NCBI GenBank assembly: GCA_001430745.1
Contig: KQ482003.1
Coordinates: forward strand, 1,633,389 to 1,653,896
Reading direction: 5' to 3'
DNA length: 20,508 nt
Source: Auxenochlorella pyrenoidosa
Taxonomy: Eukaryota; Chlorophyta; Trebouxiophyceae; Chlorellales; Chlorellaceae
Shown here: one piece after another, positions 19,787 through 20,508 of the stretch
How positions within the stretch are numbered: position 1 is the first letter of the stretch
Layout: each line of letters opens with the position of its first letter
Made by a program: the position numbers and the translations under genes
Notes under the pieces: model-generated
The model's input: the letters and a program-made list of their open reading frames with translations, nothing else
Told to the model about the DNA's origin: nothing
Databases searched by the model: none

Positions 19787-20383
19787 ATTGTTTTGTTGTT
19801 GAGCAATGCAAGACAAGGATTGGATGCAGTGCCTGAAATTTGTGTAAAAATCGAAGCACATCTAACGGAAGGAAGGCAGCCCATGTAGATTGTTGGGCAT
19901 TAGTGGGCAAACAAGATAGAGGTTTGTTCTGCGGCCGTGAACACTGATTATTTTTCCCGGTTTGTGTCGGCCGCGCCGGGCTTGTCGTCGAACTAATCGA
20001 CTGAGACGGGTGTAACAGCCAGCCAGCCAGCCAGAGGTCAACACTGCGTAATGTCGCATGCGCAGACTCGAAGACAATGTGCCTGGTGGTTCTCCACTTT
20101 ACATGGGCTGCTTGTAGCAGCACAATGTGGGTAAAAACGTTGGTCGCGTGGCAGAAGATTTGCTCCACGTTGCTGCCCTGCGGGGCTGATACAGCTGTTG
20201 ACCACAGCATGGCATTCGCCAACAGCAAGGTGATGAAGAGCGGCAGCAGGCCTGCCTCAGTCAACACCGTGGCGCGTGTCAAGGCACGCTCTTGTAGACA
20301 CTTCAAGCGCCGCAAGGTGGTGATGTGTTGTTGCTTTACTGTTGACAACGCACCGCCGGTGGGCCTGCGTTTCAATGCAGCAA
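19746..20383 (-). CDS. Possible exon of a minus-strand gene, armadillo-like
   Basis: The minus frame entering at 20383 stays open to a TAG at 19746, which is long for this less GC-rich stretch. It begins right after an acceptor-like sequence (TTCTGAC branch-point match, then CCTAGACGTGCAG). The first part, KRRPTGGALSTVKQQHITTL then LRRLKCLQERAL, TRATVLTEAGLLPLFITLLL and HATNVFTHIVLLQ, has the helix spacing of armadillo-type repeats, but this is only an impression. The exon probably ends before 19746, for example at the donor CAT/GTAAAG near 20098, because the 3' end of the open frame overlaps the last exon and 3' UTR of the prolyl hydroxylase on the other strand. A minus-strand TGTAA is at 20103-20099. 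The 5' part would lie beyond the right edge. Confidence 0.3.
19843..19847 (+). terminator. TGTAA polyadenylation signal of the hydroxylase gene
   Basis: TGTAA begins 57 bases after the TGA stop (19784-19786), a typical position. A further TGTAA is at 20011-20015. Confidence 0.65.
20016..20034 (+). repeat. (CAGC)n tetranucleotide repeat
   Basis: Nearly five copies of CAGC in tandem, a simple microsatellite in the spacer after the hydroxylase gene. Confidence 0.85.
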
Positions 20384-20450
20384 CTGCACGTCTAGGGGGT
20401 CAGAACGCTCTTGCATAAGAGAGATTGGAGATGAGCAAGAAGGACAGTGT

Positions 20451-20505
20451 GCTGGCGAGGTCGACGCCCTGCTGGCGAGGTCGACGGTTTGCAGGCGAGG
20501 TCGTC
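20451..20505 (+). repeat. 20-base tandem repeat, three copies, at the right edge
   Basis: GCTGGCGAGGTCGAC occurs at 20451 and 20471, with a variant GCAGGCGAGGTCGTC at 20491, at an exact 20-base period. The five-base linkers differ (GCCCT, GGTTT). The array may continue past the window. It contains SalI-type GTCGAC palindromes. If the minus-strand gene is real, this lies in its intron. Confidence 0.8.
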
Positions 20506-20508
20506 ACT

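Noticed and set aside
1..20508. CRISPR arrays, insertion sequences, prokaryotic operons
   Set aside because: No spaced repeats, transposase motifs or ribosome binding sites were seen. The split genes are clearly eukaryotic.

Overview
The window looks like nuclear DNA of a unicellular green alga, most likely a trebouxiophyte of the Chlorella/Micractinium kind. It is GC-rich. Genes are split by many introns of about 120-370 bases with a CTGCAG-type acceptor. The pentamer TGTAA, the chlorophyte polyadenylation signal, follows several stop codons, and the proteins match plant-type families. I built all gene models by hand from conserved protein motifs, splice sites and phase. No transcript data were available.

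Layout, left to right: (1) 1-570, minus: 5' end of a MutY/MUTYH adenine DNA glycosylase that runs off the left edge. (2) 1145-6429, plus: 15-exon calcium-dependent protein kinase of 664 aa, divergent from MUTYH. (3) 7274-10170, minus: 8-exon, 420-aa TPR-like protein with a C-terminal MYND zinc finger. (4) 11276-11879, minus: small unrecognised two-exon gene with a repeated CACTTCC motif and an inverted repeat at its 5' end. (5) 12715-14117, minus: dephospho-CoA kinase, 5 exons. (6) 14174-15861, plus: WTAP/FIP37-type subunit of the mRNA m6A methyltransferase complex, apparently head-to-head with the CoA kinase across only 56 bases. (7) 16325-19786, plus: prolyl 4-hydroxylase, 11 exons, whose N-terminal half looks like a MATH/TRAF-type beta-sandwich. 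(8) A possible exon of another minus-strand gene at the right edge.

The genes do not form a pathway. They are unrelated housekeeping and regulatory genes: base-excision repair, calcium signalling, CoA synthesis, RNA methylation, and protein hydroxylation. I saw no transposon, CRISPR array or convincing tRNA.

The most striking feature is the number of introns whose donor reads GC instead of GT. Five are well supported and three more are possible, among about 41 introns modelled, whereas about 1% is usual in most eukaryotes. Other points of interest are the MATH-like/hydroxylase fusion, the very tight CoA-kinase/WTAP promoter, an in-frame stop-free WTAP intron, and two nested MUTYH starts that would give mitochondrial and nuclear forms.
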